A stretch of DNA of 64,000 bases from Cordilura impudica (GCA_963682025.1 OY821518.1:29673991-29737990); one strand, 5' to 3'. Numbered from the stretch's first letter, positions 46,495 through 58,330 are shown. Made by a program: numbers and translations. Notes: generated from the sequence alone by a model not told the origin.

Positions 46495-47961
46495 TATGAA
46501 ATATAGCTTCAAACACATATTTTTCTTTCAGTGTAGTGGGTATTTTTGTTTTTAGTTTAAAGTATGAACGTTAGATTGATTTTCTAAAATTTAAATAGTC
46601 AATTTGTACATAACATTTGTACGGAGCCCATACTCTGGACTACAAACAGTTCAATGCAAGAGCCTAATACAATATGCAATTTCTAAATGCCTAATAAGGA
46701 TTTTAAGGAATTAAGGAATATTTATAGAAATATATTTATTCATTTTAAATGCATGTTGCACCAACGATATGTTTAGTCCTGACTGTGTATTACATATATT
46801 TAAACTAAACAATTTTCAGCTTTACAGTAATCGTTTAAAATCTTAATTGATTTTAATTGGAAATGATTGATTGAATGATTCGTATACAATGTGATTAGTA
46901 CAATAACTCCCTAATAATTAATTGTTTTTTTTTTTTATTGTGATTATTAATTTGATATTCCAGTTAAATTGCGTGAAATATTTTTTATATATACATTTAT
47001 TATTTATGTATTTATGTATTTTTTTTTTCTAAGTTTATGGAACCAAAACAATTCTACAACAAAAAATTGTGCAGAGTTTAATTTATGCTAAAATAAAACT
47101 TCATGTTATACCGATTTTATTGTGTCTACTTTAACGCCATAAATTATATTTTGAAGTAGTTATTTAATCATGTTGTCGGAATATAATTTAAAAAAATGTT
47201 TTTTTTTTATTTTATTTCAAATAACCACTATTTAGGTAGAAGAATAACTTTAAATATACAGTCCATCAGCATAATAATAATTATTTAATAAATTAGTTTG
47301 AAATACAAAGTTTGTATGAAAACTTAATTCAATAGACTTATTACCCCTTTATTTCTATGAATTGTAGAAAAATTGCACATAAATGCTGTAAACACAATTA
47401 ATCAAATACAAGAAGCATTAACATTTAAGTTGTGAGTTGGTTAGTTAGCTATCTTGTTAATTAGTTACTTAGTAAAAGAACATTAATTTAATGCTAAAGT
47501 TGTTTCTACCCTGAAATATCATACCATCTCCATATTCATAAAAGAGTGGTTATCTCTGAAGTTCTTGTGGATAACAATTTTTTTTTTATGCATTCTTACA
47601 ACAAATCACCGCATTCGATATCGAGAAAAATCAATCGGAGTTCAATAATTTGAGTAATTATTTATTTATTTATTTTATTTTATTTTACCCTTAATAGAGT
47701 AAAATTATTATTAGTGTTTTATTTTGGAGTTAAAAAAATAATTTCTATCATTATTGAGTTCTTCATTCCGTCTGAGAAAAGCTGGCGTTGTATAACAGTC
47801 TTTCACTTTATTCATATCCATGTTATAGAATAAATCTATAATCATGTATTGGGTACTGAATATTGATTATCGTATTTTGGTGGGTAACTGATCCTTAAGA
47901 GAAGTTGGTAATGTAAAAAACAAAGTCTCTATCTTGCCTCAAATTTTCGCGAATACGTTAT
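46495..47961. other. AT-rich spacer with a MITE-E end
   Basis: CAAATCACCGCATTCGATAT followed by CGAGAAAAATCAATCGG (about 47604-47640) matches the terminal repeat of the MITE at 59857-60093. No partner end was found nearby. Otherwise no gene was seen. Confidence 0.45.
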
Positions 47962-49250
47962 TATACCCTCCACCCCAGTGTGCAGAGGGTATATATAAGT
48001 TTGTCATTGCATTTGTACTAATTAGAAAGAAAAATGTTGGAACCCATAAAATGTTTATATTTGTGATCCTTAGAACAAGCGGAGTTGATATAGCGATGTC
48101 CGTATGTGCGTCTGTCCGTCTGTCCGTCTGTGGAAATCACAATGGCGGCTTCAATCGGGCAGCTACAATGCTCATTGGCATAAAAAATGTTCACTAACAT
48201 CCTGAGAAGTTCGCCATTTAAAATCGTCCAAATCGGTTGATAAGGGCCCAAGAATTGAATGAAGAAGTAAAAAAGTCTTGAAAAAATATGATTTGCCATG
48301 TTGTTCTTATCACGATCACGTCCTCAATAGTATAACTGGGGTGCTCGTTTTTAGTACAAATGACTGACTAATATCATGAGAAGGTTTCTATTTGAAAAAG
48401 CATGATAATCGGTTTAATATGTCCCTAGAAATCACTGAAGCAATAAAAAAAATTTTAAAAAATATATGTTTCTGTATTGTTCTTGTTGTTATTCTAATTG
48501 TTGTATTGTTGTCATACATAGCTATACTTGTTGTTTTTGTGGTCGTTGTGGCAACAATATAATAAAAAGTAATGCTTTGTACATTTTTTTTATCAACTCT
48601 ATAAAAATTTAAATGTTTCCATTATTTTGGCATCATTAAAAAAATTTGTTGAATCATATTTGTCATCGTCACGAGCCCGCCCGCAAAGTTTCAAATCTAT
48701 TGGGTCACGGGAAAAGGGGTTCAAAATCAATTCAAAATGTTGTCGACAAGCAGACAAGCAGACACTACGAGTTAATATAAAGGCAGTAAAAATTCACCAA
48801 TATCTTAAGCAAATAATGCTGAACTACCTGTTGTTAATAAAAAAAAGCAATGTAAATTTACCGAAAAAAAAAATTATGTATTAATTTATTTAAAGAACTA
48901 TTGATGATATATTTTTTGTGTGTAATATTTACATACATATGCACACATACATACGTATATTAAATAATAAAAAAATATACGTATATTCTATACATGTATA
49001 TCCATAAGTACCGCACGTTAGAAATAAATCGGTATAATATTTTATTTATATAAGATTATTGTTAGGGAAAATACATTTCTTTTGCATTAAAAAACAGAGT
49101 GTCACTTAGTTTTGCTCACTGTGGCTATGCCACAGTAGATGGCGCCTCAATTTTTGTTCTCATTAACTTTTCAATAGTTATTGCCATTTTAACATGAATG
49201 TCAACATTTTCAAATAGATATCAAACACAACAATGTTAAAAGTATACACA
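47962..49250 (+). mobile_element. Mini-me-like element, family A (long form, second copy)
   Basis: TATACCCTCCACCCCAGTGT, GAGGGTATATATAAG, GTCTGTCCGTCTGTCCGTCT (about 48109-48130), ATTGTTCTTGTTGTTATTCT, GAGCCCGCCCGCAAAGTTTC and CACAGTAGATGGCGCC follow in the same order as at 19031-20222. It ends near AAAAGTATACACAG (49239-49252). ORFs of 85-93 codons are not conserved between the copies. Confidence 0.75.
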
Positions 49251-49311
49251 GAATGTGTTTTTTTTTTTTTTTGGACTAAAATGCATTTAAAGTTGCATAC
49301 ATAAAATTATA

Positions 49312-50602
49312 AAGGGTTCGCCAAATAACTTTTTTTTTTGAAAATGTTACAAAAAAAAAACTACTGAATATTATCTCAAATTTCTTTTTTTATTTGAAAG
49401 TACAATCCTTCCGGTTAATAATGGAAAATAATTTCATTCAAATGGCTGCCTCGGCTGGCCATGCAGTAGCCTACACGATCGGTCCAATTTTTAAGCACAT
49501 TATCGATTGTGTGCAGCTGTATTTCACCAATGACTTCACGAATATTGTCCTTTAAAGCGTAAGTGGCGTAACACTTATCTTTGAGGGCACCCCACAAATA
49601 ATAGTCCAACGGTGTCAAATCGCAGCTCCGAGGTTGCCAAACGACATCAGCTCTGCGGCTGATAATGCGATCTTCAAAAACAGGGCGCAAAACATCGAGT
49701 GTATCTTCGGCTGTGTGGCACGTAGCGCCGTCCTGTTGAAACCTAATGTTGCCAATATCCTCCTCTTCAATTTTTGTGAACAAAACTTCGTTCAACATAG
49801 CCCGATAACGATCGCCATTGACTATAACGGCCACTCCTTGCTCATTTTCGAAGAAAAATGGCCCAATTATGCCTCTGGACCAAAATCCGCACCAAACAGT
49901 GACTCGTTTTGGGTATATTGGCTTTTCAATGTATGCGTGCGGGTTTTCTGTGCCCCAAATGCGACAATTTTGCTTGCTTACATACCCGCCAAGATCAAAA
50001 TGAGCTTCATCTGAAAAGATGATTTTTTTTGGCAAAATCGGCATCTTCTGTAAGTCGATCGCAGGCCCACTTAGCGAAGCGAAAACGCATTGGATGGTCA
50101 GTTGGCTTCAACTCCTGAACAAATTGGACTTTGTGTGGCGTCATACCAAGGTCTTTATGCAAAATTCGTCTCAATGATGCCTCCGAAATGTTCAATTCTT
50201 GAGAACGGCGGTGAATTGATGTTGATGGCGCTTCACGCACACTTTCTGCCACAGCAGCAATATTCTCGGGTGTACGCACTGTTTTAGGCTTTTCACACTT
50301 TGGTTTATCGATGAGGATGCCAGTTTCTTTCCCCTTTTTTCACAAGATAACGAACATACGGAGCTGACGGTGCTTCTCTTCTTCCAAAATCCGTACGCAA
50401 TTTTCGCACACATTCTGCAACATTAAAATGATTTTCAAAGTAATGTCGCAATATTTCCCAGCGTTGTTCAAGCGTATACACAACCATATTCGTTCAGCGG
50501 AAGGATAAAACAAATTATCTGTCAAATCAGACATGAGCTAAGTGTTACCATTCACGAAATAAGCACTAGTTAAAAAAAAAAAACGTTAGATGGCGGACCC
50601 TT
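49312..50602 (-). mobile_element. Tc1/mariner-superfamily element, structurally complete, 1291 bp
   Basis: The left end AAGGGTTCGCCAAATAAC and the right end (read inward on the minus strand) AAGGGTCCGCCATCTAACG, each followed by a T run, form terminal inverted repeats of about 29 bp with four or so mismatches. TA flanks both sides (49310-49311 and 50603-50604), as expected for the superfamily. The single gene fills the interior. About 40 bp to the left (49271-49310) look like a Helitron middle (ATGCATTTAAAGTTG and ACATAAAATTATA), so the element may have landed in an older Helitron scrap. Confidence 0.92.
49415..50487 (-). pseudogene. Tc1/mariner-type transposase with two single-base frameshifts
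   Basis: The start MVVYTLEQRWEILRHYF at 50487 begins a helix-turn-helix (DUF4817-like) domain. The frame breaks near 50335-50345, where an A/G run carries one extra base, and continues as RTPENIAAVAESVREAPS and ISEASLRRILHKDLGMT. A second extra base in an A run of eight (50022-50029) breaks it again before IIFSDEAHFDLGGYV. The catalytic triad is present: Asp in FSDEAHF (about 50000-50012), Asp in FQQDGATCHTA (about 49720-49738) and Asp in SCDLTPLDYYLWG (about 49600-49626), with 36 residues between the last two by my count. Stop follows at 49415. Without the two shifts the protein would be about 357 residues, normal for the family. Both shifts lie in homopolymers, so sequencing error cannot be excluded. 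Confidence 0.93.
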
Positions 50603-50604
50603 TA

Positions 50605-51439
50605 TTTATTTTCAAATTTGCTGTTCTCTTTTATGATCTGATAATTACACTATATAACAAGCAAAAATTCCTTTGACAACCACTATATTTTTTTTGATCC
50701 GCTCTTAGTCACCTAACTGGAAAAATCATCGTTATTTTAAATTCTGTGGTAAGGTTCTTTTTAAAAAAATTGCCATAATAGGACGGATAGATAATAGAAG
50801 AATAATCGTATAATAAATAGTGAGTTAATTTCCCAAAAAGAATTAACTGAAATAGAAATAAGGACATATTTTTCTTAAAAACTTAAAATTGTAAATTTAA
50901 TCCCTAACATATCCGGTCCTGAAAGGGTTAAGAGGTGAAAATATACAAGGAATTAAAGCTAGTGGACCCGGTTCTCATTCACTTGTTGTAAATACCAATA
51001 TCTTATAGATCATTTTTGAGATAATGCTACGTTTTCTAAAGCAAAACCATTTAAAAATTGAAAAACTTCAATAGGCTTTCCAATGACATACTTATTACTG
51101 AAATCCGAAAATATTAACAAAGTTATATACAAATCAAAGTTATATACATATTTTGGAGATCCATATCACGGGAAATATGGGCCGCCGGAAAAATAATTAT
51201 TTCTCCTAAATCACCCCCAAACACCCTAACCACTTAAAAAAAAATAATTTTTTTAAACCGGGGTGTCGTCCCTCAACTAGACTAGTGCCCAAATTTGCAG
51301 TAAAAAATGTCAAAACTAGGTACCTACACTTTATCGCGAATAAGATACGAATTTATCAATGAGAATTTTTTGAATTAAAAAATTTTATACTTTAAACCAA
51401 AATAATCTAATCCATAAAAATAAAGTTTTTATTAAAACT
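50605..51439. other. AT-rich spacer, nothing recognised
   Basis: No frame or shared repeat was supported. A CGGGAAATATGGGCCGCCGG patch near 51169 is unusually G+C-rich for the region. Confidence 0.4.
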
Positions 51440-52050
51440 CTTTCTTACCTTATGCATGTGAGTTTTGAATCTCTCCGCGACTATGCGTGACTGTGTGTGA
51501 CTATCTTAAAATTAATCTTTGGCCACAACAAGTCTATGGATAAAGTTTCAGATCGATCGGATTTGGAGAAGTGAGGTTCTAATCTCTCCGTGACTGTGCG
51601 TGACTATGTCAAAGTTAATCTTTTTTCACAACAAGTCTTTCGACCAAGTTTCAGATCGATCGGATAAGGGCAAATGGGTTTTAAATCACTCCGTGAATGT
51701 GCGTGACTATGCGTGACTATGCGTGACTGTGCGCGACTAAGGTAAAAATAGTCTTTTTTTACAGCAAGTGTAGCGACCAAGTCTCAAATTGATCGGATGA
51801 GGGGAAATGACTTTTAGATCACTCCGTCGCTGTGCGTCACCATGCGTGACTGTGAGTGATTAAGTCAAAGTTCATCTTTTTTTCACAACAAGTGTATGGA
51901 CCAATCGGATGAGGGGAAATGACATTTAGATCACTCCGTGACTGGGCTTGACTACCCCAAAATTAATCTGTAGTCACAACAAGTTTCAGATCAGTTGGAT
52001 AAGGGGGAATAGGGTTGCCTCACGACAGACAGACAGAGAGTATGAGTTAA
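51440..52050 (-). mobile_element. Repeat family D, larger copy with tandem units
   Basis: It carries about five units of roughly 110-130 bp, each with CTCCGTGACTGTGCGTGACT-like sequence, a TTTTTTCACAACAAGT block and TTTCAGATCGATCGGAT. It ends with GACAGACAGACAGAGAGTAT (52024-52043), the complement of the GTCT head at 4443. The short GCGTGACTAT element is further repeated inside units (51697-51735). No coding capacity. Confidence 0.7.
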
Positions 52051-52429
52051 AAGAAAGAATTTAAAAGCAATTTTTTTCCAAAATAAATCTCAAAAACTGG
52101 ATGGAAGACCCAAGTTGAAAAAGTTTTCTGCCTCTATTCAAGAAAGGATTGACAAACAAACGCAGTAAATAAAGGCGACAAAATAGCTGGATGAAAGACT
52201 GGGTATTTAAAAATATACGAGACTTAAATACTTCATCAGCTACAATAAATTAAGTATAAAAATAGTTATGATATAAATGGATCTAATGCAATTAAGATTA
52301 AATTTTAATAAATTATTTATCTTTTTATTTTTAATATTATTATTATACATTAATTTAATTATTATTAAAAATAAATAAAAAATAATAATTTTTCAACATT
52401 TCTATAGAAAAAAAGCGATTTTTTCCTGA

Positions 52430-53290
52430 GGTTAACATATTCTGAGTATTACAGTATCGAGGGTATTCAATTTTAGTTAGGTATGTTATATACCTTCGGA
52501 AAGTTTAGTTTGTCTAGTTTCTCAGTATAAGTTTTATTTGTAAGGTTTTAGACACAAATAGGAAAAAATTCAAAATAGTGTATTTGTGAAAAATTGAAAA
52601 ACCGTTGTCTTGAGTTACAAAACATTTATTTTGATAGATATCCCACTCCCATCCCACTAAGCGACCAAAAAGCTCTTAAAGGAAAAATCCTAAGCTTTCT
52701 TATGAAAAAAAAAAAAAAAATGCCCTTTTTGAAAAAAAAGGCAAAAAAAAAGTCTACAAATCTTTTTTTTTTTTAAGTATTTTTTTCCGAAATACTGAAG
52801 AAATAGCTATCTAAACTCTTTGGGAGAAAATTTTCTAGGAACAATAGGTAATAAGTTACATGGATGAAAAAAACACCTGTTTGGCCAAAATGTCAAATTC
52901 TGATCCCCTCTAACTCAGAGAGATCTGGACCGATATTGTTGAAAAATTGTGTCTAAACTACTATCTAATAGGACTAGCGTTGGTGCAAATTTCATCCCGA
53001 TCGGAAGACATCGGTTTCAAAAGTTGGTGCACTTCACATGAAATCCCCCATATATATAGATTAAAAAAACATATAAGACAAAAATTGAATGAAAAGATAA
53101 TATTTCCTAGAATTTGCAGTCGAATTTCGAGTGATGGGCTATACTAGTATAATATTAAAAGTTCACTTTATATGGGAGATGCCACGCCCACTAACAATAT
53201 CAAAAAAAATTATAGCCTATCTCCATCCTTAAGCACCATTCGAAATATTAAAACCAACATTTTTAAAATCAGAGGACTAGTTACGGAGAT
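52430..53290 (+). repeat. Diverged repeat with a Helitron scrap inside
   Basis: GTGCAAATTTCATCCCGATC (about 52983-53002) and GGAGATGCCACGCCCACTAA (about 53176-53195) are phrases typical of interspersed dipteran repeats. Between them, from about 53080, is a Helitron 3' end: TTTCCTAGAATTTGCAGTCG, hairpin CGAATTTCG and CTATACTAG, then T at 53148. Poly-A/T runs near 52708 and 52760 give a Lys-rich 60-codon ORF that is not a gene. Confidence 0.5.
53080..53147 (+). mobile_element. Helitron 3' end fragment (copy 10)
   Basis: The last 65-70 bp of the family, including the hairpin and the CTAG terminus followed by T. One arm of the hairpin has a base change (CAGTCGAA), and the sequence before the terminus reads GATGGGCTATACTAG. 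Confidence 0.65.
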
Positions 53291-54164
53291 TTGCTCTTAA
53301 AACAAACACAAATTATTTCTTTATTATATTAGTAATAAAATATGTCAACATTATCTTGAGAGTGGTCTTTAATATTGCGAAACAAAGTTTTAAGGAATCG
53401 AGCACCAGCTCATTTCCCTGAGCAGAACAGGCTTAGCTAATATACTTTATGTTCCAGCCAATAATGGTTGCAGTTTCTGTTAGCTCTAATGCAATGTAAC
53501 TCTCTTTAGATAGTTCCTACTCTCATACGAGTACATACATACATATATCTATCATCTTTTGCACTTAAAAATTTTCAAACATAAGTATATCAAACATTAT
53601 GTCAAACTAACAATTTTGTATGGAAAACAAATGCTTGAGACATTGTACCGCGTGACAAAATCAAAGTAAATTCAATTAAAACTTCCACAAATGTAGCAAA
53701 CATGACTTTGATCCCTTTTTCCGCCAACAACAACAACAACAACGGCAAGAGTAAGAGAATGACAGTTGTTGCTACAGCACTTCATGAATGCCCCCAGTTA
53801 GTGAATATTATTGGCTGTGTTAGTACGACTAGGTAGAGGAGAAAAAGCTTTTTTCACTTCTTATCTGTTTTGCAATCCATTAAAATTGCACATCGTTTAC
53901 ACCAAAAATCAATTCGCGCAAGCATTTAAGCATACAACTGCTTCTTTTTTGCTGGTAGTATGCAGCTAAATGTGGGGCTCCCTTGATTTTTGTTTTTACT
54001 TTAGTTTAACGTTTTTCTCCTGGAAAGCTACTAAAGCAGCTTAACACTAACTGGTAAGGCTATTAGAGCGCCACTTAGTTATGGCAGACATATTTCCGAC
54101 TACCAGAAATTCTAGTAATTTATCAATTGAAACCATATATTATACCAAAATGGATTAAGAGGCT
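53291..54164. other. Spacer with (CAA)n microsatellite
   Basis: (CAA)n at about 53725-53743. Base composition is more balanced than elsewhere. No gene or RNA gene was recognised. Confidence 0.4.
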
Positions 54165-55019
54165 ATTTAAGTATAATTGTCCGTCTCTCTGATATTATTT
54201 GGAATTTATTAGTTGAGCTTTATAATAGAAATCCCAACGACAAGCCTCATTTATTAAAGCAACTAAACATCTTAAAATAAGACTTTTTGATTTGCAAAAT
54301 GAACAACTTGGTGGTAGTTTTCCAAAAATGATGAATTTAGCTTATGGAAAGCAACGAAGTACTTAAAATGCCCCATTAAGAGAAATATAGCTATCAACTA
54401 TACTAACGATTTGTGGTGCAGAACAGACAAAAGTAAAACAGAAGCTTTTTCTTCACATCTTAAAGCAACTTTTCAGCCTAATGAGTTAAATAACAGCAAT
54501 AGCGTTGATGAAATTGAACTTTTTTTAGACAGTCCCTACGCAATGGATTGACCTATTAAGCACATAAATCCTCATGAATTTCAAGAAGAGGTAAGTAACT
54601 CAAATCGTAAAAAATCACCAGGATATGATGGGAATGTAGCTAAGTCTCTGCGAAAGACAGGTATGATATTCTTAGCACTTATCTTTAACTCAATTCTTCG
54701 ACTTAATCATTTTCCGTCACAATGGAAGTTTGCGGAGATAATAATGATAGCTAAACCAAATAAGTCGGTGAACGACGTGTCATCTTACAGACCTATTAGT
54801 TTATTGATCACTTTCTCCAAAATGTTCGAGAGAATAATTATTAGTAGATTTGCATCAATACTGGCAAAATTTAAAATCAGGCATAAACATGGCACCCCTG
54901 AGCATATCGTTGCATATATCAGAAATACTTGGGAAAATAAAAAATATTTTACTGGAGCCTTTCTAGATATACAGCAAGCATATGACAAAGTTTGGCACAA
55001 CGGTTAATTTTGTAAACTT

Positions 55020-55344
55020 AAAAAAAAAAATCATGTGAGTCCGATCCCAGGGGAGATGTGTAAACATCTGATAATAAATATAATGCAGAAAACAGCGACA
55101 AAAAGGTTATTTCATATAATAATTTTTTCACCAAACAATCATAAGTCATACCTATTTGTCTTAATGGTCACATCTTACGCGTAAGATGTGACTCTCACAT
55201 GTACGCTGTTTTTGTGATTGTATTGTGAAATAGAAATTTACCCCCTGCGCATATAGATGTTTACACATCAAAAACTACTTCCAACTCCATTCTGTCTTTT
55301 ACTTTAATCGTACTTGAGCGATCGACATGTTTATGTTAAAGTCA
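55020..55344. other. Insertion in the LINE with MITE-G ends and a 24-bp palindrome
   Basis: It contains GTGAGTCCGATC and GATGTGTAAAC (right end of MITE G, to 55065), then a spacer with a perfect 24-bp palindrome at 55168-55191 (half-site TCACATCTTACG), then the MITE G left end GTTTACACATC with AAAACTACTTCC (55259-55285). The two MITE ends face each other in the opposite order to the copy at 2110-2415, suggesting two partial elements in tandem or an element inside an element. Confidence 0.5.
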
Positions 55345-55820
55345 ACAATAAAAATTTGGAAGTATATAACATTCAAGCTGTGGTTCCCCAATGCACCGTT
55401 CTAGTTCCATAACATTACACAATATTCACATCAGGTGTGCCCTTAACTGATAATATCTTAGCTGCAACTTATGCAGAGGATACAACAATATTAGAGTCAT
55501 ATGCATATGTCCAGTTGAAGCTTCGAATCTTACACAAAGAGAGCTTAACGAAATTGAAATCTGGTTGAAAAACGGGAACATAATAAACAATACAGGAATC
55601 TATGTACACGTTGCATTTACATTTACTTTACGCAGAAGTAGCTGTCCAAGTATTTTTATGAAATTGCCAGAAAATACAATGTTAAAAATTTAGGTCTACA
55701 TATTGACTAGAGGTTAAAACATGGAGCACTCACATCAAAGTAAAAAAAGAACATTTCAAAATTGGGTTATTTGGCCCAAACTCTCAACTTAGTATTGAAA
55801 GCAAGCTTAATATATATAAA

Positions 55821-56193
55821 CTGGCAGAACCCAGCCCTCGGAATTCGAGTGCAAATTAATTTCTACATATAATGATTTATTTCATATGACCCTGAAGGTA
55901 TGCTTAACAATTTAAGCCACTTCATAATTCAACACTTTTTATTGTCGTTCTTGTAGTTATTGGTATATGTCATAAATTATTTAACAATTCTACACGGTGC
56001 TTTTTGCAAACACACTAACAAATTTAATAAACGTACACACAGCATTGTATAATTTTATGTATGTGTTAGTAGCAACTTTAAATGCATTTTACTCAAAAAA
56101 AAAATGTAAAAATCTGAGCGATGTTTGGTCAAAATATGATTATAACTGACAAACTTACATCGGTAACAGGAAAACGCCTTGCCTTTTAATAAA
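55821..56193 (-). mobile_element. Non-autonomous Helitron (copy 11, inside a LINE)
   Basis: CTGGCAGAACCCAGCCCTCG on the left of the plus strand; the CTCGAATTCCGAG-type hairpin follows. The internal order (ACACTTTTTATTG, CACACTAACAAATTTAATAA, GTTAGTAGCAACTTTAAATG) matches the family. The 5' end is degenerate (GGAAAACGCCTTGCCTTTTA). Removing it brings ESKLNIYK and KPAWTYG of the LINE together, which fixes the insertion point to within a few bases. Confidence 0.78.
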
Positions 56194-56635
56194 CCGGCTT
56201 GGACTTATGGCATTCAGTTATGGGGGACAACTAGCAACTCTTATGATTTCTTACATTAAGATATTACAATGATACCAATCAAAAACACTAAAATCAATAT
56301 TAAACATACCTTTGTTTGTATCCAATAAGACATTAGATAATGATTTATACATCCCAATAGTGAAACACAAAATAAATAGATTCAGCGCAAACTAAGAAAG
56401 ATTAAGTAATTACTGCAACTCGTTGGCCATAACTCTCCTAGATGACACAGATAAAGTTCAAACACCGAAGCGAAATCATATCCTTGCACGAGCTTATGTG
56501 CAGATAAGCCAAAAACATTCTTAAGTTAAATATGCTTACCTGCTTAAACGTGGCTTCCTGCCTTAAAGTATAGCTAAAGCAAAATGTTTAAATTTTTGTA
56601 CAATTAATATATATTCATTTTAAACAAAGACAAAT

Positions 56636-56888
56636 CAACGACAATGGCATCATTAGACATAAAATCCGCATTCGATTCAGCATGGGTTAGATAAAAAAAA
56701 GAATTAAGATACTACAGAGCTTCCTGTCAAACCGACATTTCAGAGTTCACATTGTTAAAATTTTTTACGAAGAAAATTACAGCTGGTTGTCCTCAAGGAT
56801 CATGTCTTTCTCCAATACTCTACATATCTTCACATCCGATTTCCCAAGGTTGTTGGAATTTGAAGCCTCAATTTTTGCGGATGATACT
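56636..56888 (+). pseudogene. Second LINE reverse transcriptase, left part
   Basis: MASLDIKSAFDSAW (56643-56685; motif A with catalytic Asp), then SFLSNRHFRVHIVK and ITAGCPQGSCLSPILY (56775-56825; motif B) and EFEASIFADDT (56857-56888; motif C). The stretch between motifs A and B is shortened and frame-shifted. It is a different element from the one at 54165-56490, since motif A recurs. The reading is cut after the Thr of FADDT by the 2539-bp insertion and continues at 59428. Confidence 0.85.
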
Positions 56889-57274
56889 GGGTCATTCCAT
56901 GTCCAATCACCCAATATTTGGAAAATTTGTTGCTCCATATTAATAGTTTTACTTTTTTTTAATACCACTGAAACTTATGGTGATGGAACCCTCGTATCTC
57001 AATTTGCAATTCATTTTGCCCAATTTTGGCCGAGATATGTACATTTGAAAAATGGTAATTTTTAACAAGTTTTGGCGCTCTAGGATTTGGCACTACTGTG
57101 AAAAACTGCAATACCTTGAAAAATTATAGTTCAAATTAAACAATTCTGGTATCAGTTTGAAGCTATTTATACATCTCTTCTGAACTACTATTCCAAAATT
57201 TCGAGGTGGATTAAACACATGTATTTGTCGTGGATGATACGAATAGTATGCATAGATTAACATTTTTTTTTTTT

Positions 57275-57880
57275 GTAATTAGTTTATGTCCATAATATAT
57301 ATTAAAAAAATTTATGAAAACTAAAGTCAGTCCATCTGGCCGTTCTATCGGGCCAATTTCCTTCATTTTTTTAATGAATTGTATTTAGACACAGATATGT
57401 CACCAATCATTGAAATTTACTCAACTCCCACCTTACTCAAGTTTTTTAATGAAAGGTAGTTAAATACAGATATGTCATCAACCATTGAATCTTACTCAAC
57501 TCCCACCTTACTCAACTTATACTCAAACCCGACTCTTCCCTGTACATTTCTTATGGGACACATTTACTCAAGCTAAAAAGAAAGAGCTTGTTTCACTGAG
57601 TGTTCTGAGAGTGAAACGGTCAAGATCCATTCATTAGAAGCGGAGCTATGAGAATGCTTGAGTGAAAATGTCCCATAAGAAATGTACAGGGAAGAATCGC
57701 GTTTGAGTATAAGTTGAGTAAGGTGGGAGTTGAGTAAGATTCAATGGTTGATGACATATCTGTATTTAACTACCTTTCATTAAAAAAAATTAAGGAAATC
57801 GGCCGCATATAACGGCCAGATGGACTGAATTTAGTTTTCATAATTTTTTTTTATATATGAGATGGACATAAACTAATTAC
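57275..57880. repeat. Inner inverted repeat with arms of about 220-290 bp
   Basis: The outer ends are GTAATTAGTTTATGTCCATA (57275) and its complement ending AACTAATTAC (57880). Other paired landmarks are CAGTCCATCTGGCCGTT, CAGATATGTCATCAACCATT, CTCAACTCCCACCTTACTCA and CCCTGTACATTTCTTATGGG. The left arm holds a tandem duplication of about 85 bp (the CAGATATGTCA to ACTCAA part) that the right arm lacks. The 120-bp centre has no similarity to anything else here. Confidence 0.85.
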
Positions 57881-58330
57881 TACAAACTTACTAAATTTTT
57901 TTAGTATATAAGATTGGTATAACTTGAAGCGGAGAAAAACAAAAGTACAACACAAGAAATCATATGGCAAATAGCATAGTTTAGAGTTAGAGGTGATGCA
58001 ATTTTTCAAGGTATTGCTATGAATATATCTTTTTGGTAAGAAAATGGCTTTTTAAAATTAAAATAGATATAAAAATAAAAACATTATTTTTTAGAAACAT
58101 TTTAATTAGTATATTCCAGCAACGAGGAGATTCATACCTCGATGTAATGGTTTAAAAAAAAATTTTTTTAACAGTTAAGAAATATTACCTTTCCAATTTT
58201 TTTATACTTAAATGGTACATATTGATTAGTGTTTCTACCGAGTTTCAGAAAAAATATATGAGGGGCCATTTTTATAGCCCATTAATATTTTGGTAAATTC
58301 TGAAGATGATTTTTTTCATTTTCCATGTAA

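Larger units (their letters stand above)
54165..56490 (+). pseudogene. Jockey-clade LINE reverse transcriptase, decayed, with two insertions
   Basis: Pre-RT sequence is readable from LWKATKYLK-like codons near 54335. Then come KKSPGYDGN (54609), FPSQWKFAEIIMIAKPNK, SSYRPISLLITFSKMFER (54780-54835), RHKHGTPEHIVAYI and AFLDIQQAYDKVWHNG (54955-55004), which holds the first catalytic Asp (motif A). An unrelated segment (about 55020-55344) follows. The RT resumes with YNIQAVVPQ (motif B) and ATYAEDTTIL (about 55466-55495), where the usual YADD has Glu in place of Asp. FTLRRSSCPSIFMK follows, then Helitron copy 11 (55821-56193), then KPAWTYGIQLWG (56194-56230) and NRFSAN, LLDDTDKVQ, the Jockey C-terminal region. 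Stops and shifts are frequent. ORF1 and the endonuclease were not found, so the copy is 5'-truncated or too decayed. Confidence 0.88.

Noticed and set aside
49271..49310. Helitron fragment interrupted by the Tc1/mariner element, as a separate feature
   Set aside because: Only about 40 bp on the left side match, and the right side after 50604 is at best weakly similar; mentioned in the element entry only.
49634..50287. Plus-strand ORFs of 126, 65 and 61 codons
   Set aside because: They are antisense shadows of the transposase on the minus strand.
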